A stretch of DNA of 64,000 nt from Pseudomonas oryzicola (GCF_014269185.2 NZ_JABWRZ020000001.1:2319001-2383000), one strand, 5' to 3'. Counted from the first letter of the stretch, positions 26,987 to 36,276 are shown. Program-made: numbers and translations. Notes: generated by a model from the letters alone, not told the origin.

Positions 26987-27347
26987 GGCGGCGCCAGCGC
27001 CAGGCCACGTATGCGTAGATGCCGAGGTTGAGCAGCAGCGCGACACTGCCCAGCAGCAGCTGTACCGACGGCGTAAGGCCAACGGGATAGATCAGCGGCC
27101 AGAGGTAATGTTCGACGAAACCGCCCTGATAACCGGCGTCACCGGCCGCATTGCGCATGTGGTTTTCCCAGGCAGTCAGCGGGCAGCCCAGGTGCAGGTA
27201 TTCCACCGCCAGGCCCCAGGCCAGGGCCGGCAGGTGCAGCAGCAGGGCGGGGCGCCAGCGCAGCACCAGCAGGCCACCGAACAGCACCAGCAGGATGAAG
27301 GCCAGGTGCAGCAGCACCAGGGTGTCGGCGGCGAGGCGCAAGAGCAT
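26976..27347 (-). CDS. DUF2784 family membrane protein
   Basis: A 123-residue protein with about three to four membrane segments (LVLLHLAFILLVLFGGLLVL and LLLGSVALLLNLGIYAYVAW). The EYLHLGCPLTAWENHMR segment is the hallmark of DUF2784. Function is unknown. The start was chosen because the hydrophobic region begins there. The upstream extension is not protein-like. 3' overlap with tam is 11 bp. Confidence 0.75.
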   Translation of the reverse strand: MLLRLAADTLVLLHLAFILLVLFGGLLVLRWRPALLLHLPALAWGLAVEYLHLGCPLTAWENHMRNAAGDAGYQGGFVEHYLWPLIYPVGLTPSVQLLLGSVALLLNLGIYAYVAWRWRRPSG

Positions 27348-27402
27348 GGGGTGAGTGCCGAAGGAGTGAGTTACCCCAGCATAGTCGGGGCGCCTGTGCA
27401 GC

Positions 27403-28272
27403 TTACCGCGCTTGCTCAACCATCTGCAGGAAGGTCGCCACCACCCGTCGCGTGCGCTGCTCACGCAGGCACACCAAAGTCTCGGTCAGGTGCCGCTGGC
27501 AATCCACAATCGGCAGCGCGCATACCCGCGCATCCGCGCCAAACTCTGCTGCCGACACCACCCCAACGCCAATCCCCACCACCACTGCTTCACGGGCGGC
27601 TTCGCGGCCTTCCACCTGGATCGCCGGGCGAATCCGCAGGCCGGCCCGCTGCATCTCTTCCTCCAGCGTCTGCCGCGTCACCGAGCCGGGTTCGCGCAGT
27701 ACCAGCGGCATATCGTCCAGGTCCGCCAGCCTGATCGAGCCACGGCTGGCCCACGGGTGCTGGTGCGCGACGAACGCCACCATCGGGTCGCGGCGCAGCG
27801 GCAGGCAATGCAGCCGCTCGTCGTCGACATCCCGGCCCAGCAGGGCCAGGTCGGCCTGGTAACTGAACAGCCGGGCCAGCGATTCATCGGTGTTGCCGGT
27901 CTCGATCTTCACCTGGATGCCCGGGTAGCGCCGGCAGAAGCGGGCGATCTGCGGCAGCACGTGCACCGGCGCATCCACTGCCAGCACCAGGCTGCCGGTG
28001 TGCAGGGCGCGCGAGTCCTGCAGCAGTTCATGGGCCTCGGCCTCGCAGGCGAACAGGCGCTGGCTGATGCCCAGCAGGCGCTCACCGAGGTCGGTGAGCT
28101 GCACCGAACGCTTGTTGCGGTGGAACAGCAAGACGCCGAAGCGCTCCTCCAGCTTGCGCACCTGGTCCGACACTGCGGGCTGGGTAAGAAACAGCTTTTC
28201 GGCGGCGCGGGTAAAGCTGCCGTGAACCGCCACGGCATGGAAGGCCTTGAGTTGTGCGTGGGAAACCGACAT
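27403..28272 (-). CDS. LysR-family regulator, aminophosphonate-associated type
   Basis: 289 residues with LysR HTH (HAQLKAFHAVAVHGSFTRAAEKLFLTQPAVSDQVRKLEE) and effector domain. The N-terminal sequence resembles, from memory, the LysR group linked to 2-aminoethylphosphonate catabolism (TIGR03339 type). It is divergent from an MFS transporter and an FAD oxidoreductase of the aminophosphonate-associated type, which supports the assignment. GAGG is 5 nt upstream of ATG. Confidence 0.8.
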   Translation of the reverse strand: MSVSHAQLKAFHAVAVHGSFTRAAEKLFLTQPAVSDQVRKLEERFGVLLFHRNKRSVQLTDLGERLLGISQRLFACEAEAHELLQDSRALHTGSLVLAVDAPVHVLPQIARFCRRYPGIQVKIETGNTDESLARLFSYQADLALLGRDVDDERLHCLPLRRDPMVAFVAHQHPWASRGSIRLADLDDMPLVLREPGSVTRQTLEEEMQRAGLRIRPAIQVEGREAAREAVVVGIGVGVVSAAEFGADARVCALPIVDCQRHLTETLVCLREQRTRRVVATFLQMVEQAR

Positions 28273-28311
28273 GACGACCTCGGTAACAAACTGGGCTTAT
28301 GTGTGAAATAC

Positions 28312-28332
28312 GATAAATCGATTTTATTTATC
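28312..28332. promoter_or_regulatory. LysR-type operator candidate
   Basis: GATAAAT (28312-28318) and ATTTATC (28326-28332) are perfect inverted repeats with a 7-nt spacer, as expected of a T-N11-A LysR site. It lies 40 bp upstream of the LysR gene and about 185 bp upstream of the MFS gene, in an otherwise gene-free 244-bp divergent region. Confidence 0.55.
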
Positions 28333-28516
28333 TTAGCGCAACTGTTTCCATGCATCTCAGCCCGACGCTGGCACCACAAGTGCCGCCAGGGCCATGGCCC
28401 CCACACGGCGCCATCTGACCCGATGACAGCCCCCGTCATCGCTGTGCGCAACACAAGAACAAGACAGGCGTTTCTTCACATTCTGCCGGCACACTTGAGC
28501 AAGAGGTCAGACTTAA

Positions 28517-29833
28517 ATGAACCAGTCCCTAGCCACGTTGAAACGCTGGCGCATCCAGATTTTCGCCATCACCTGGCTGGCCTACGCCGCCTTTTACTTC
28601 ACCCGCAAGGCCTTCTCGGTGGCCAAGCTGGGCATCGCCGAAGACCCGAATTTCATGCTCGACAAGGCCGCCATGGCCAACCTCGACGCCCTTTACCTGG
28701 CCGCCTATGCCGCGGGCCAGTTCACCTGGGGCATGCTTGCCGACCGCTTCGGCCCGCGCGTGGTGGTGCTCGGCGGCCTGCTGATTTCGGCAGGCGCTGC
28801 CGTGGTGATGGGCAGTTACGCCACCTTCCCGATCTTCGCCACCTGCATGCTGGTGCAGGGCCTGGCGCAATCCACCGGATGGGCCGGGTTGTGCAAGAAC
28901 ATCGGCAGTTTCTTCCCCGCGGTGCAGCGGGGGCGAGTGCTGGGCCTGTGGAGCTCCTGCTACGCCTTCGGTGGCCTGGTGGCCTCGCCGTTCGCCGGTT
29001 GGTGGGCCTATACCCTGGTCGGCACCTGGCACGCGGCGTTCTTCTCCAGCGCCGCAGTGGTGGCGCTGGTGGCGGTGCTGTTCTTCATCCTGCAGCGCAA
29101 CAAGCCTGAAGACGTCGGCCTGCCGGCGGTCGAACCCGAACCACAGAGCATGGCCCCGAGCGGCAACCTGTGCAGCTTGTGGGCACCGCTGAAGGAAATC
29201 CTGCGCAACCGTACGGTGCTGACCCTGGGGCTTGCCTATTTCCTGTTGAAACCGGCGCGCTACGCCATCCTGCTGTGGGGGCCGGTGATTGTCTTCGAGC
29301 AGATGCCTTCGGTGGGCAAGGTGGGCGCAGCGATCATCCCCACGGCCTTCGAACTGGCCGGGCTGCTCGGGCCGATCCTGATCGGCCTGGCTTCGGACAA
29401 ACTGTTCGGCGCCCGGCGCATGCCGGCCTGCGTGATCAGCCTGGTACTGCTGACCGTGACTCTGGCGGCATTCATGGCGGCCATGCACACCGGCAGTGTG
29501 ATGCTGGTGGTGGCCTTGCTGTTCATCATGGGCCTGACCCTGTACGGGCCGGACTCGATGATCAGTGGCGCTGCGGCGATCGACTTCGGCACCGCCAAGG
29601 CCGGCGCCACCGCGGCAGGCTTCGTCAATGGCTGCGGTTCGGTAGGGGCTGTGCTGGGCGGGCTGCTACCGGGCTACTTCGACGGCGTCACGGTGTTCAT
29701 CGTGTTTGCCGGCTGTGCGCTGTTCTCGGCACTGGTACTGCTGCCGCACTGGAACAGCCGCCCGGCCAGCGCCGCGCCGAGCGCCGACCTGGTACCTGAC
29801 ACCAGCATGGCAATCAAGCCATTGCGGACCTGA
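28517..29833 (+). CDS. MFS transporter (organophosphate:phosphate antiporter-like)
   Basis: 438 residues and 12 membrane helices. The sequence has the UhpC/GlpT/PgtP style opening (ITWLAYAAFYFTRKAFSVAKLGI) and the DRFGPR loop. OPA-type MFS proteins import phosphorylated or phosphonated organic acids. The FAD oxidoreductase gene follows after 15 bp, and the divergent regulator is of the aminophosphonate type, so the substrate may be an aminophosphonate. This is inferred from neighbours. Confidence 0.8.
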   Translation: MNQSLATLKRWRIQIFAITWLAYAAFYFTRKAFSVAKLGIAEDPNFMLDKAAMANLDALYLAAYAAGQFTWGMLADRFGPRVVVLGGLLISAGAAVVMGSYATFPIFATCMLVQGLAQSTGWAGLCKNIGSFFPAVQRGRVLGLWSSCYAFGGLVASPFAGWWAYTLVGTWHAAFFSSAAVVALVAVLFFILQRNKPEDVGLPAVEPEPQSMAPSGNLCSLWAPLKEILRNRTVLTLGLAYFLLKPARYAILLWGPVIVFEQMPSVGKVGAAIIPTAFELAGLLGPILIGLASDKLFGARRMPACVISLVLLTVTLAAFMAAMHTGSVMLVVALLFIMGLTLYGPDSMISGAAAIDFGTAKAGATAAGFVNGCGSVGAVLGGLLPGYFDGVTVFIVFAGCALFSALVLLPHWNSRPASAAPSADLVPDTSMAIKPLRT

Positions 29834-29848
29834 AAGGAAAGTGAGCAA

Positions 29849-31240
29849 ATGAGACCCTTCTGGCTGCAACAAGCCCTGGATTCGGCACAAGAGACGGTGT
29901 GCCCGCCATTGCCTGGCGATGCCCGTTGCGATGTGTGCATCGTCGGTGGTGGCTACACCGGGCTGTGGACTGCGCTGATGCTCAAGGAGGCGCAGCCGGC
30001 CCTGGACATCGTGCTGATCGAGGCCGATATCTGCGGTGCCGGCGCCAGTGGGCGCAACGGTGGCTGCGCGTTGTCCTGGTCGGCCAAGTACTTCACCCTG
30101 GAGCGCCTGTTCGGCGTGGCCGAGGCGGTGCGCCTGGTGCGCGAGTCGGAGCGCAGTATCGGTGAGATCGGTGCGTTTTGTGCCGCCAATGGCATCGACT
30201 GCGACTATCGCCTGGACGGCACGCTGTACACCGCCACCAACGCGGCGCAGGTGGGGGCCAGCGACGCGGTGATCGACGCGCTGCAGCGCCAGGGCATCAA
30301 TTCGTTCCGCCGCCTGCCGCTGGGCCAGGTGCAGCGCCTGGCGGGCTCGGCGCGGCACCTGGAGGGCTGGTTCTCGCCGGCCGCGGCCACGGTGCAGCCG
30401 GGCAAGCTGGTGCGCGGCCTGCGCCGGGTGGCCTTGCAGCGCGGAGTGCGCATTCATGAGGGCACGCCCATGACTGGCCTGGAGCACGGTGCCCCGGTAC
30501 AGGTACGCACACCCCATGGCACGCTGCGCGCCGATCGCGTTGTGCTCGGCCTGAATGCCTGGATGGCGCGCGCCTTCCCGCAGTTCGAGCGCAGCGTGGC
30601 GATTGTTTCCAGCGACATGGTCATTACCGAGCCGTGCCCCGACCTGCTGCGCCAGATCGGCCTGGACAGCGGTATCAGCGTGCTCGACTCGCGCATCTTC
30701 GTGCATTACTACCACAACACCTCCGATGGCCGGCTGATGCTTGGCAAAGGCGGCAATACCTTCGCCTATGGCGGGCGCATGTTGCCGGTGTTCGACCAGC
30801 CCTCGCCATACCGGCCACTGCTACGCGAAAGCCTGGGCGGGTTCTTCCCGGCCCTGGCCGAGGTGCCGCTGGCGGCCAGCTGGAACGGGCCGTCGGACCG
30901 TTCGGTGACCGGTTTGCCGTTCTTTGGCCGGTTGCACGGGCAGGGCAACGTGTTCTACGGCTTCGGCTATTCGGGCAGCGGGGTCGGCCCGTGCCACATG
31001 GGCGGGCAGATCCTCTCGTCGCTGGCCCTGGGGCTGGACAACCCGTGGACGCGCTCGCCGCTGGTCCAGGGGCCGCTGGGGTGGTTCCCGCCCGAGCCGA
31101 TCCGCTACCTCGGTTCGCTGCTGGTGCGCAATGCCATCCGCCGCAAGGAGCGCGCCGAAGACCACGGTTTGCGCCCGCGTCGGCTGGACGTGCGCCTGGC
31201 ACGCTTTGCCGCGGCAGCGGGCAAAGCCGATAAAGGCTGA
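29849..31240 (+). CDS. FAD-dependent oxidoreductase, putative aminophosphonate oxidase
   Basis: 463 residues of the DAO family with N-terminal Rossmann motif (CDVCIVGGGYTGLWTALML, then LIEADICGAGASGRNGG). The C-terminal GFGYSGSGVGPCHMGGQ motif binds the flavin. The sequence resembles TIGR03329-type (Phn_aa_oxid) proteins, which act on aminophosphonates or N-alkylated forms. It is the second gene of a likely operon with the MFS transporter. AAAGGA lies upstream with a long spacer. Substrate is inferred from family and context. Confidence 0.75.
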   Translation: MRPFWLQQALDSAQETVCPPLPGDARCDVCIVGGGYTGLWTALMLKEAQPALDIVLIEADICGAGASGRNGGCALSWSAKYFTLERLFGVAEAVRLVRESERSIGEIGAFCAANGIDCDYRLDGTLYTATNAAQVGASDAVIDALQRQGINSFRRLPLGQVQRLAGSARHLEGWFSPAAATVQPGKLVRGLRRVALQRGVRIHEGTPMTGLEHGAPVQVRTPHGTLRADRVVLGLNAWMARAFPQFERSVAIVSSDMVITEPCPDLLRQIGLDSGISVLDSRIFVHYYHNTSDGRLMLGKGGNTFAYGGRMLPVFDQPSPYRPLLRESLGGFFPALAEVPLAASWNGPSDRSVTGLPFFGRLHGQGNVFYGFGYSGSGVGPCHMGGQILSSLALGLDNPWTRSPLVQGPLGWFPPEPIRYLGSLLVRNAIRRKERAEDHGLRPRRLDVRLARFAAAAGKADKG

Positions 31241-31337
31241 CGAGATTTCTTGTCGATCGCATGCCTGAGGGCGTATAAACTGCACCCACTTTTGGCCGGT
31301 CGCTTCCTGAACCGGCCGCTGAAACAAGAGAGTCGAC

Positions 31338-32048
31338 ATGGGCGCACAGTGGAAAGCCAAACATAAAGAAGCCGCGGCCAACGCCAAGGGCAAGATCATG
31401 GGCAAGCTGTCCAAGGAGATCCAGATCGCCGCCAAGTCCGGCGCCGACCCTGACATGAACCCGCGCCTGCGCCTGGCCATCGAGCAGGCCAAGAAGGCCT
31501 CGATGACCCGCGAAACCCTGGAACGTGCCATCCGCAAGGGCGCGGGCCTGGATGGCGATGCCGTGCAGTACTCGGCGGTCAGCTACGAAGGCTTCGCCCC
31601 GCACCAGGTGCCGCTGATCGTCGAGTGCCTGACCGACAACGTCAACCGCACCGTCGCGCAGATCCGCGTGCTGTTCCGCAAGGGCCAGCTGGGCGCCAGC
31701 GGCTCGGTGGCCTGGGACTTCAACCACGTCGGCCTGATCGAAGCCACCGCCAACAGCGACGCCGACCCGGAGATGGCAGCCATCGAAGCCGGTGCCCAGG
31801 ACTTCGAGGAAGGCGACGAAGAGGGTTCGACCCTGTTCATCACCGACACCACCGACCTGGATGCCGTGCAGAAGGCCCTGCCGGAACATGGCTTCACCGT
31901 GACCTCGGCGAAGATCGGCTACACCCCGAAGAACCCGGTGAGCGCAGCCAGCCTGAGTGCCGAGGCGCTGGCCGAGGTGGAAGCGTTCCTCGAGGCGATC
32001 GACGAAAACGATGATGTGCAGAACGTGTACGTCGGTTTGACTGACTGA
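31338..32048 (+). CDS. YebC/PmpR-family (TACO1-like) protein
   Basis: 236 residues and the highly conserved family start ([28 protein letters not shown]). Three-domain YebC/TACO1 proteins act on translation of proline-rich sequences or as DNA-binding regulators. The length is close to the family norm, and no domain is missing. It is unrelated in function to the upstream FAD oxidoreductase, 97 bp away. A GC-rich hairpin follows. Confidence 0.93.
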   Translation: MGAQWKAKHKEAAANAKGKIMGKLSKEIQIAAKSGADPDMNPRLRLAIEQAKKASMTRETLERAIRKGAGLDGDAVQYSAVSYEGFAPHQVPLIVECLTDNVNRTVAQIRVLFRKGQLGASGSVAWDFNHVGLIEATANSDADPEMAAIEAGAQDFEEGDEEGSTLFITDTTDLDAVQKALPEHGFTVTSAKIGYTPKNPVSAASLSAEALAEVEAFLEAIDENDDVQNVYVGLTD

Positions 32049-32059
32049 TCTGCGTACCC

Positions 32060-32078
32060 GGGCCGCTTTGCGGCCCCA
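32060..32078 (+). terminator. hairpin after yebC-like gene
   Basis: GGGCCGC-TTT-GCGGCCC (32060-32076) is a perfect 7-bp stem with a 3-nt loop, 11 nt after the stop. It lacks a long T tract. A nearly identical hairpin follows the MFS gene at 19957. Confidence 0.55.
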
Positions 32079-32103
32079 TCGCTGGCAAGCCAGGGGAGCC
32101 TGC

Positions 32104-33048
32104 ATGAACCCCATCTTCGCCTCCCTCAGCCTCGCCCACCTGCGTACCCTCGACCACCTGCTGCAACTGAAGAACCTCAGCCACGCCGCCGAGCGCCTGG
32201 GCGTCAGCCAGTCCGCCCTGAGCCGGCAGCTGGCCCACCTGCGCGAAGCCTTCGACGACCCGCTGCTGGTGCGCCAGGGCCGTGGTTATGTGCTGAGCGA
32301 ACACGCCGAAGCGTTGGTCGAACCGCTACGCCAGATACTCGAAGAGCTGCATGCCCTGCGCCAGCCCGCGGTGTTCGACCCGGCGCGTTGCGAGCGGCGC
32401 TTCTGCCTGGCCGCTTCGGACTACGTGGCCGAGCACATGCTGCCGCTGCTGGTGGTGGCGCTGGAGCGCGAAGCACCGGGCGTATCGCTGGAATACCGCA
32501 CCTGGCAGGCCGGCCAGTACGCCTTGCTGGCCAGTGGCGAGATCGACCTGGCCACAACCTTGTTCGATGAGTCGCCTCCCAACCTGCACGGGCGCCTGCT
32601 GGGCGAGGACCGCGCCGTGTGCCTGATGCGCCACGACCACCCGCTGGCCGCCTGCGGCGCGCTCAGCCAGGCCGACTACCTGGCGTACAAGCATGTGCGG
32701 ATTTCCGGCGGCGGCGACAAGGACAGCTTCATCGACCGCCACCTGCGTGCCCAGGGGCTGCAGCGGCGGGTCAGCCTGGAGGTGCCGTTCTTCTCCGCCA
32801 CCGTGCAGGTGATCGCCAACAGCCAGGCTGTGGCCACCGTGCCCGAGCACATCGCCCGGCAATTGTGCCGTCTGCATCAGCTGGCCTGGCGGCCGCTGGG
32901 CTTCATCGATCACAGCCAGCGTTACTGGGTGGTGTGGCACCAGCGCCTGCAGGCCTCGGCCGAGCACCGCTGGCTGCGCAACCGGGTGTTCGAGTTGTGG
33001 CGCCAGTCGCAGTTCGGCGTGCAGGGCGGGCATGCGGGTTTGCCATAG
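32104..33048 (+). CDS. LysR-family regulator adjacent to aromatic amino acid decarboxylase
   Basis: 314 residues with the HTH LRTLDHLLQLKNLSHAAERLGVSQSALSRQLAHLREAFDDPLLVRQGRGYVLS, of the LysR subgroup related to NodD/LeuO in its RQGRGY wing. The gene lies directly upstream of the decarboxylase gene in the same direction, 118 bp away. A similar LysR-ddc pair occurs in P. putida. It probably controls decarboxylase expression. Confidence 0.87.
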   Translation: MNPIFASLSLAHLRTLDHLLQLKNLSHAAERLGVSQSALSRQLAHLREAFDDPLLVRQGRGYVLSEHAEALVEPLRQILEELHALRQPAVFDPARCERRFCLAASDYVAEHMLPLLVVALEREAPGVSLEYRTWQAGQYALLASGEIDLATTLFDESPPNLHGRLLGEDRAVCLMRHDHPLAACGALSQADYLAYKHVRISGGGDKDSFIDRHLRAQGLQRRVSLEVPFFSATVQVIANSQAVATVPEHIARQLCRLHQLAWRPLGFIDHSQRYWVVWHQRLQASAEHRWLRNRVFELWRQSQFGVQGGHAGLP

Positions 33049-33166
33049 CAGGTATGCGCGAAGCGGGGTTATTCACTGCGCGATAGCTGCCTAGACTGGG
33101 GGCATTGTGTTGCCTGTACCGGCCCTGTCGCCGGTACAGGCAGTAGATAAACCACAGGAGCGCCAC

Positions 33167-34579
33167 GTGACCCCCGAACAATTCCGCCAGTACGGCCACC
33201 AGCTGATCGACCTGATCGCCGACTACCGCCAGAGTGTCGGCGAACGCCCGGTCATGGCCCAGGTCGAGCCCGGCTACCTCAAGGCCGCCTTGCCCGGCAG
33301 CGCCCCCCAGCAAGGCGAACCCTTCGCCGCGATCATCGACGACGTCAACCAGTTGCTCATGCCCGGCCTGTCTCACTGGCAACACCCGGATTTCTATGGC
33401 TACTTCCCCTCCAACGGCAGCCTGTCGTCGGTGCTCGGCGATTTCCTCAGCACCGGCCTGGGGGTACTCGGCCTGTCGTGGCAATCCAGCCCGGCCCTGA
33501 GCGAGCTGGAGGAAACCACCCTCGATTGGCTGCGCCAGCTGCTCGGCTTGTCCGAGCAGTGGAGCGGGGTGATCCAGGACACCGCCTCCACCAGCACCCT
33601 GGTGGCACTGATCTGTGCCCGTGAGCGCACCAGCGACTACGCCCTGGTGCGCGGCGGCCTGCAGGCCCAGGCCAGGCCGCTGATCGTCTACGTCAGTGCC
33701 CATGCCCACAGTTCGGTGGACAAGGCGGCGCTGCTGGCCGGCTTTGGCCGCGACAACATCCGCCTGATCCCGACCGACGAACACTACGCGCTGCGCCCGC
33801 AGGCATTGCAGGCAGCGATCGAGCAGGACCTGGCCGCTGGCAACCAGCCCTGCGCCGTGGTCGCCACCACCGGTACCACGGCCACTACAGCGCTCGACCC
33901 GCTGCGCCCGATCGGCGCGATCGCCCAGGCCCATGGCCTGTGGCTGCATGTGGATTCGGCCATGGCCGGCTCGGCGATGATCCTGCCGGAGTGCCGCTGG
34001 ATGTGGGACGGTATCGAGCTGGCCGACTCGGTAGTGGTCAATGCGCACAAGTGGTTGGGCGTGGCTTTCGACTGCTCGATCTATTATGTGCGCAACCCGC
34101 AGCACCTGATCCGGGTGATGAGCACCAACCCCAGCTATCTGCAATCAGCGGTGGATGGCGAGGTGAAGAACCTGCGTGACTGGGGCATCCCGCTGGGCCG
34201 CCGGTTCCGGGCGTTGAAGCTGTGGTTCATGTTGCGTAGCGAGGGCGTTGAAGCGTTGCAGGCGCGTCTGCGGCGTGACCTGGGCAATGCCCAGTGGCTG
34301 GCCGCGCAGGTCAATGCGGCGGTGGACTGGGAAGTGCTGGCACCGGTGCCGTTGCAGACCTTGTGCATTCGCCATCGGCCAGCGGGGCTGGAGGGCGAAG
34401 CGCTGGATGCGCATACCAAGGGCTGGGCCGAGCGGCTGAATGCGTCCGGGGATGCCTATGTGACGCCGGCAATGCTGGATGGGCGCTGGATGGTGCGGGT
34501 GTCGATCGGGGCGTTGCCGACCGAGCGCGGGGACGTCGAGCGGTTGTGGCAGCGGTTGCAGGATGTGGTCGTAGGTTGA
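33167..34579 (+). CDS. ddc: aromatic-L-amino-acid decarboxylase (PLP group II)
   Basis: 470 residues from a GTG codon with AGGAG 6 nt upstream. The in-frame ATG at 33107 has no ribosome site. PLP Lys295 is in NAHKWLG, with the ring-stacking His in SAHAHSSVDKAALL and the DSAMAGSA strand. The homologous P. putida enzyme is described as an L-DOPA decarboxylase, so the product may be dopamine or tyramine-like amines. Chosen product name rests on overall match to DDC. The gene follows its LysR regulator and ends in a strong hairpin. Confidence 0.87.
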   Translation: MTPEQFRQYGHQLIDLIADYRQSVGERPVMAQVEPGYLKAALPGSAPQQGEPFAAIIDDVNQLLMPGLSHWQHPDFYGYFPSNGSLSSVLGDFLSTGLGVLGLSWQSSPALSELEETTLDWLRQLLGLSEQWSGVIQDTASTSTLVALICARERTSDYALVRGGLQAQARPLIVYVSAHAHSSVDKAALLAGFGRDNIRLIPTDEHYALRPQALQAAIEQDLAAGNQPCAVVATTGTTATTALDPLRPIGAIAQAHGLWLHVDSAMAGSAMILPECRWMWDGIELADSVVVNAHKWLGVAFDCSIYYVRNPQHLIRVMSTNPSYLQSAVDGEVKNLRDWGIPLGRRFRALKLWFMLRSEGVEALQARLRRDLGNAQWLAAQVNAAVDWEVLAPVPLQTLCIRHRPAGLEGEALDAHTKGWAERLNASGDAYVTPAMLDGRWMVRVSIGALPTERGDVERLWQRLQDVVVG

Positions 34580-34580
34580 G

Positions 34581-34611
34581 ATTGCCGGGGCCGCATTGCG
34601 GCCCCGGCGAT
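34581..34611. terminator. bidirectional hairpin between ddc and MHS transporter genes
   Basis: GCCGGGGCCGC (34584-34594) and GCGGCCCCGGC (34598-34608) pair perfectly around ATT, and ATT/GAT extend the stem with one wobble. It begins just after the ddc stop and ends just before the convergent transporter stop, so it can serve both genes. Confidence 0.65.
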
Positions 34612-34614
34612 CCA

Positions 34615-35988
34615 TCAGTGGCTCACCGCCTGAAAGCTGCCTTTGCGGCTGGCTTCATACGCCGCTTTCTCCATCGGCTTGGCCTGCGGGTTGCCCAGGT
34701 CTTCCATCGACAAACGATGGGTTTCCGGGGCAATGTAGGCCGCCAGGGCGCACAGGCAAGTGATGAAGAACGCCAGCCCGCCGATCACCAGCGGGATGTT
34801 GTCCGAACCGGGCGGGGCGACCAGGGCGAACAGTGCCGGCAGCATGGCGGTCAGCATGGTGCCGATGTTCTGGGCGATGGCCATGGCCGACACGCGGTAG
34901 CGGGTCTGGAACAGTTCTGGGTAGAAGCTGGGGAACACCGCGTTGTAACCCTGGTAGACCATGCCCCACATGACGATCGAGGTGGCGAACGCCAGCGGTA
35001 CGTTGTGGATGCTGATCGCATACAGGTAGACGAAGGCCAGCAGGCCCGAGCCCAGGCAGCCCGCGATCATGGTCGGGCGGCGGCCGATCTTGTCGGAGAG
35101 GTTGCCGACGAACGGAATCACCAGCACCGCGACGATGTTGCCGACGACCGGGATCCACAGGTACACGCTCTTGTCGAAGCCGATGCCATAGGCCGGCTGC
35201 ACCGCATAGGCGGCACCAAAGATGGTGGCCACCACCGGAATCACGTTCATCAGGGCCATGAACATCACCAGCACCATGTGCTTCCAGCTGTGGCGGAAGG
35301 CCTCGCGGATCGGCGACTTGGCGACTTTGTCCTGCTTCTCTTCCTTCACGAAGGCCGGTGTTTCATGTACCTCCCTGCGGATGATGAAGCCGGCAACCAG
35401 CACGAAGGCGCTCATCAGGAACGGAATGCGCCAGCCCCAGTCATTGAAGGCCTCACTGGGCATGAAGTAGGCCAGGGGCAGGAACACCGCTGCTGCCAGT
35501 ACCTGGCCGGCCTGCACGCCTTGCAGGGTGAAGCTGGCGAAGTAGCCTCTGCGGCCGAACGGCGCATGCTCCATGATCATCGAACTGGCACCGGAAATTT
35601 CCCCGGCCACGGCAAAGCCCTGGACCAGGCGCAGCACCACCAGCAGGGCCGGGGCGAGCAGGCCGATGTCATGGTAGGTGGGCAGCAGGCCCACGGCCAT
35701 GGTCGACAGGCCCATCAGGAACATGCACAGCAGCAGGACGTTCTTGCGGCCGCGGGTGTCACCCCAGTGGCCCAGCACGAAGGCGCCGACCGGGCGCGCC
35801 AGGTAGCCCACGCCGTAGGTGGCCAGCGAGGCGATGATGGCCATTTTCGGGTCGGTGTTGGGGAAGAATATCTGCGGGAAAATCAGCGCAGCGGCCTGGG
35901 CGTAGATGAAAAAGTCGTAGTACTCGAGTGCCGAGCCTATCCATCCACTGGCGGTCGCTTTCTTGGCTTGCGAGCTGGAGTGAGCCAT
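34615..35988 (-). CDS. MHS-family MFS transporter of the quinate/shikimate module
   Basis: 457 residues with 12 helices and the metabolite:H+ symporter signature (GWIGSALEYYDFFIYAQAAAL, then the loop GHWGDTRGRKNVLL). MHS proteins import organic acids such as shikimate or alpha-ketoglutarate. It is divergent from quiC1 with a PcaR-like box between them, so it probably takes up shikimate, quinate or protocatechuate. CGGAG lies 6 nt upstream of the chosen ATG. Confidence 0.85.
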   Translation of the reverse strand: MAHSSSQAKKATASGWIGSALEYYDFFIYAQAAALIFPQIFFPNTDPKMAIIASLATYGVGYLARPVGAFVLGHWGDTRGRKNVLLLCMFLMGLSTMAVGLLPTYHDIGLLAPALLVVLRLVQGFAVAGEISGASSMIMEHAPFGRRGYFASFTLQGVQAGQVLAAAVFLPLAYFMPSEAFNDWGWRIPFLMSAFVLVAGFIIRREVHETPAFVKEEKQDKVAKSPIREAFRHSWKHMVLVMFMALMNVIPVVATIFGAAYAVQPAYGIGFDKSVYLWIPVVGNIVAVLVIPFVGNLSDKIGRRPTMIAGCLGSGLLAFVYLYAISIHNVPLAFATSIVMWGMVYQGYNAVFPSFYPELFQTRYRVSAMAIAQNIGTMLTAMLPALFALVAPPGSDNIPLVIGGLAFFITCLCALAAYIAPETHRLSMEDLGNPQAKPMEKAAYEASRKGSFQAVSH

Positions 35989-36128
35989 CGTTGTCTCCGT
36001 TGTTATTGTTGTTTGCGCAGGGTCGGCCATCGCTTTCGCAAGGGCAGGGGGGCAGCGGCCGGTGGGCCTGCGTTGTGGTTCATGTTGACCACGGGCCGGC
36101 GGTCTAGCAATTCGTCAGAACGGGTTTT

Positions 36129-36143
36129 GTGCGGTAATCGAAC
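36129..36143. promoter_or_regulatory. PcaR/IclR-type 15-mer between MHS transporter and quiC1
   Basis: GTGCGGTAATCGAAC at this position is a partial dyad (GTxCG...CGxAC). Its reverse complement, GTTCGATTACCGCAC, matches 13 of 15 bases of the P. putida PcaR box as I remember it (GTTCGATAATCGCAC). PcaR controls protocatechuate catabolism, which is where the QuiC1 product enters. The rest of 35989-36276 holds no gene. Confidence 0.6.
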
Positions 36144-36276
36144 GCAAAACTAACCATTCCGTACAAAAATATTGAAGCGCCGACTTTACCTGCGAATAAT
36201 CGATCGTGCCAGAAACGGTGACCGGTGCTTGCTTGCGCCTGGCACCGTCAGCCTCTAACAACAAGGAACTCCCGCC

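Noticed and set aside
30675..32114. 479-codon open frame on the minus strand across the FAD oxidoreductase/YebC boundary
   Set aside because: It runs antisense through two well-supported genes; its product is a frame shadow.
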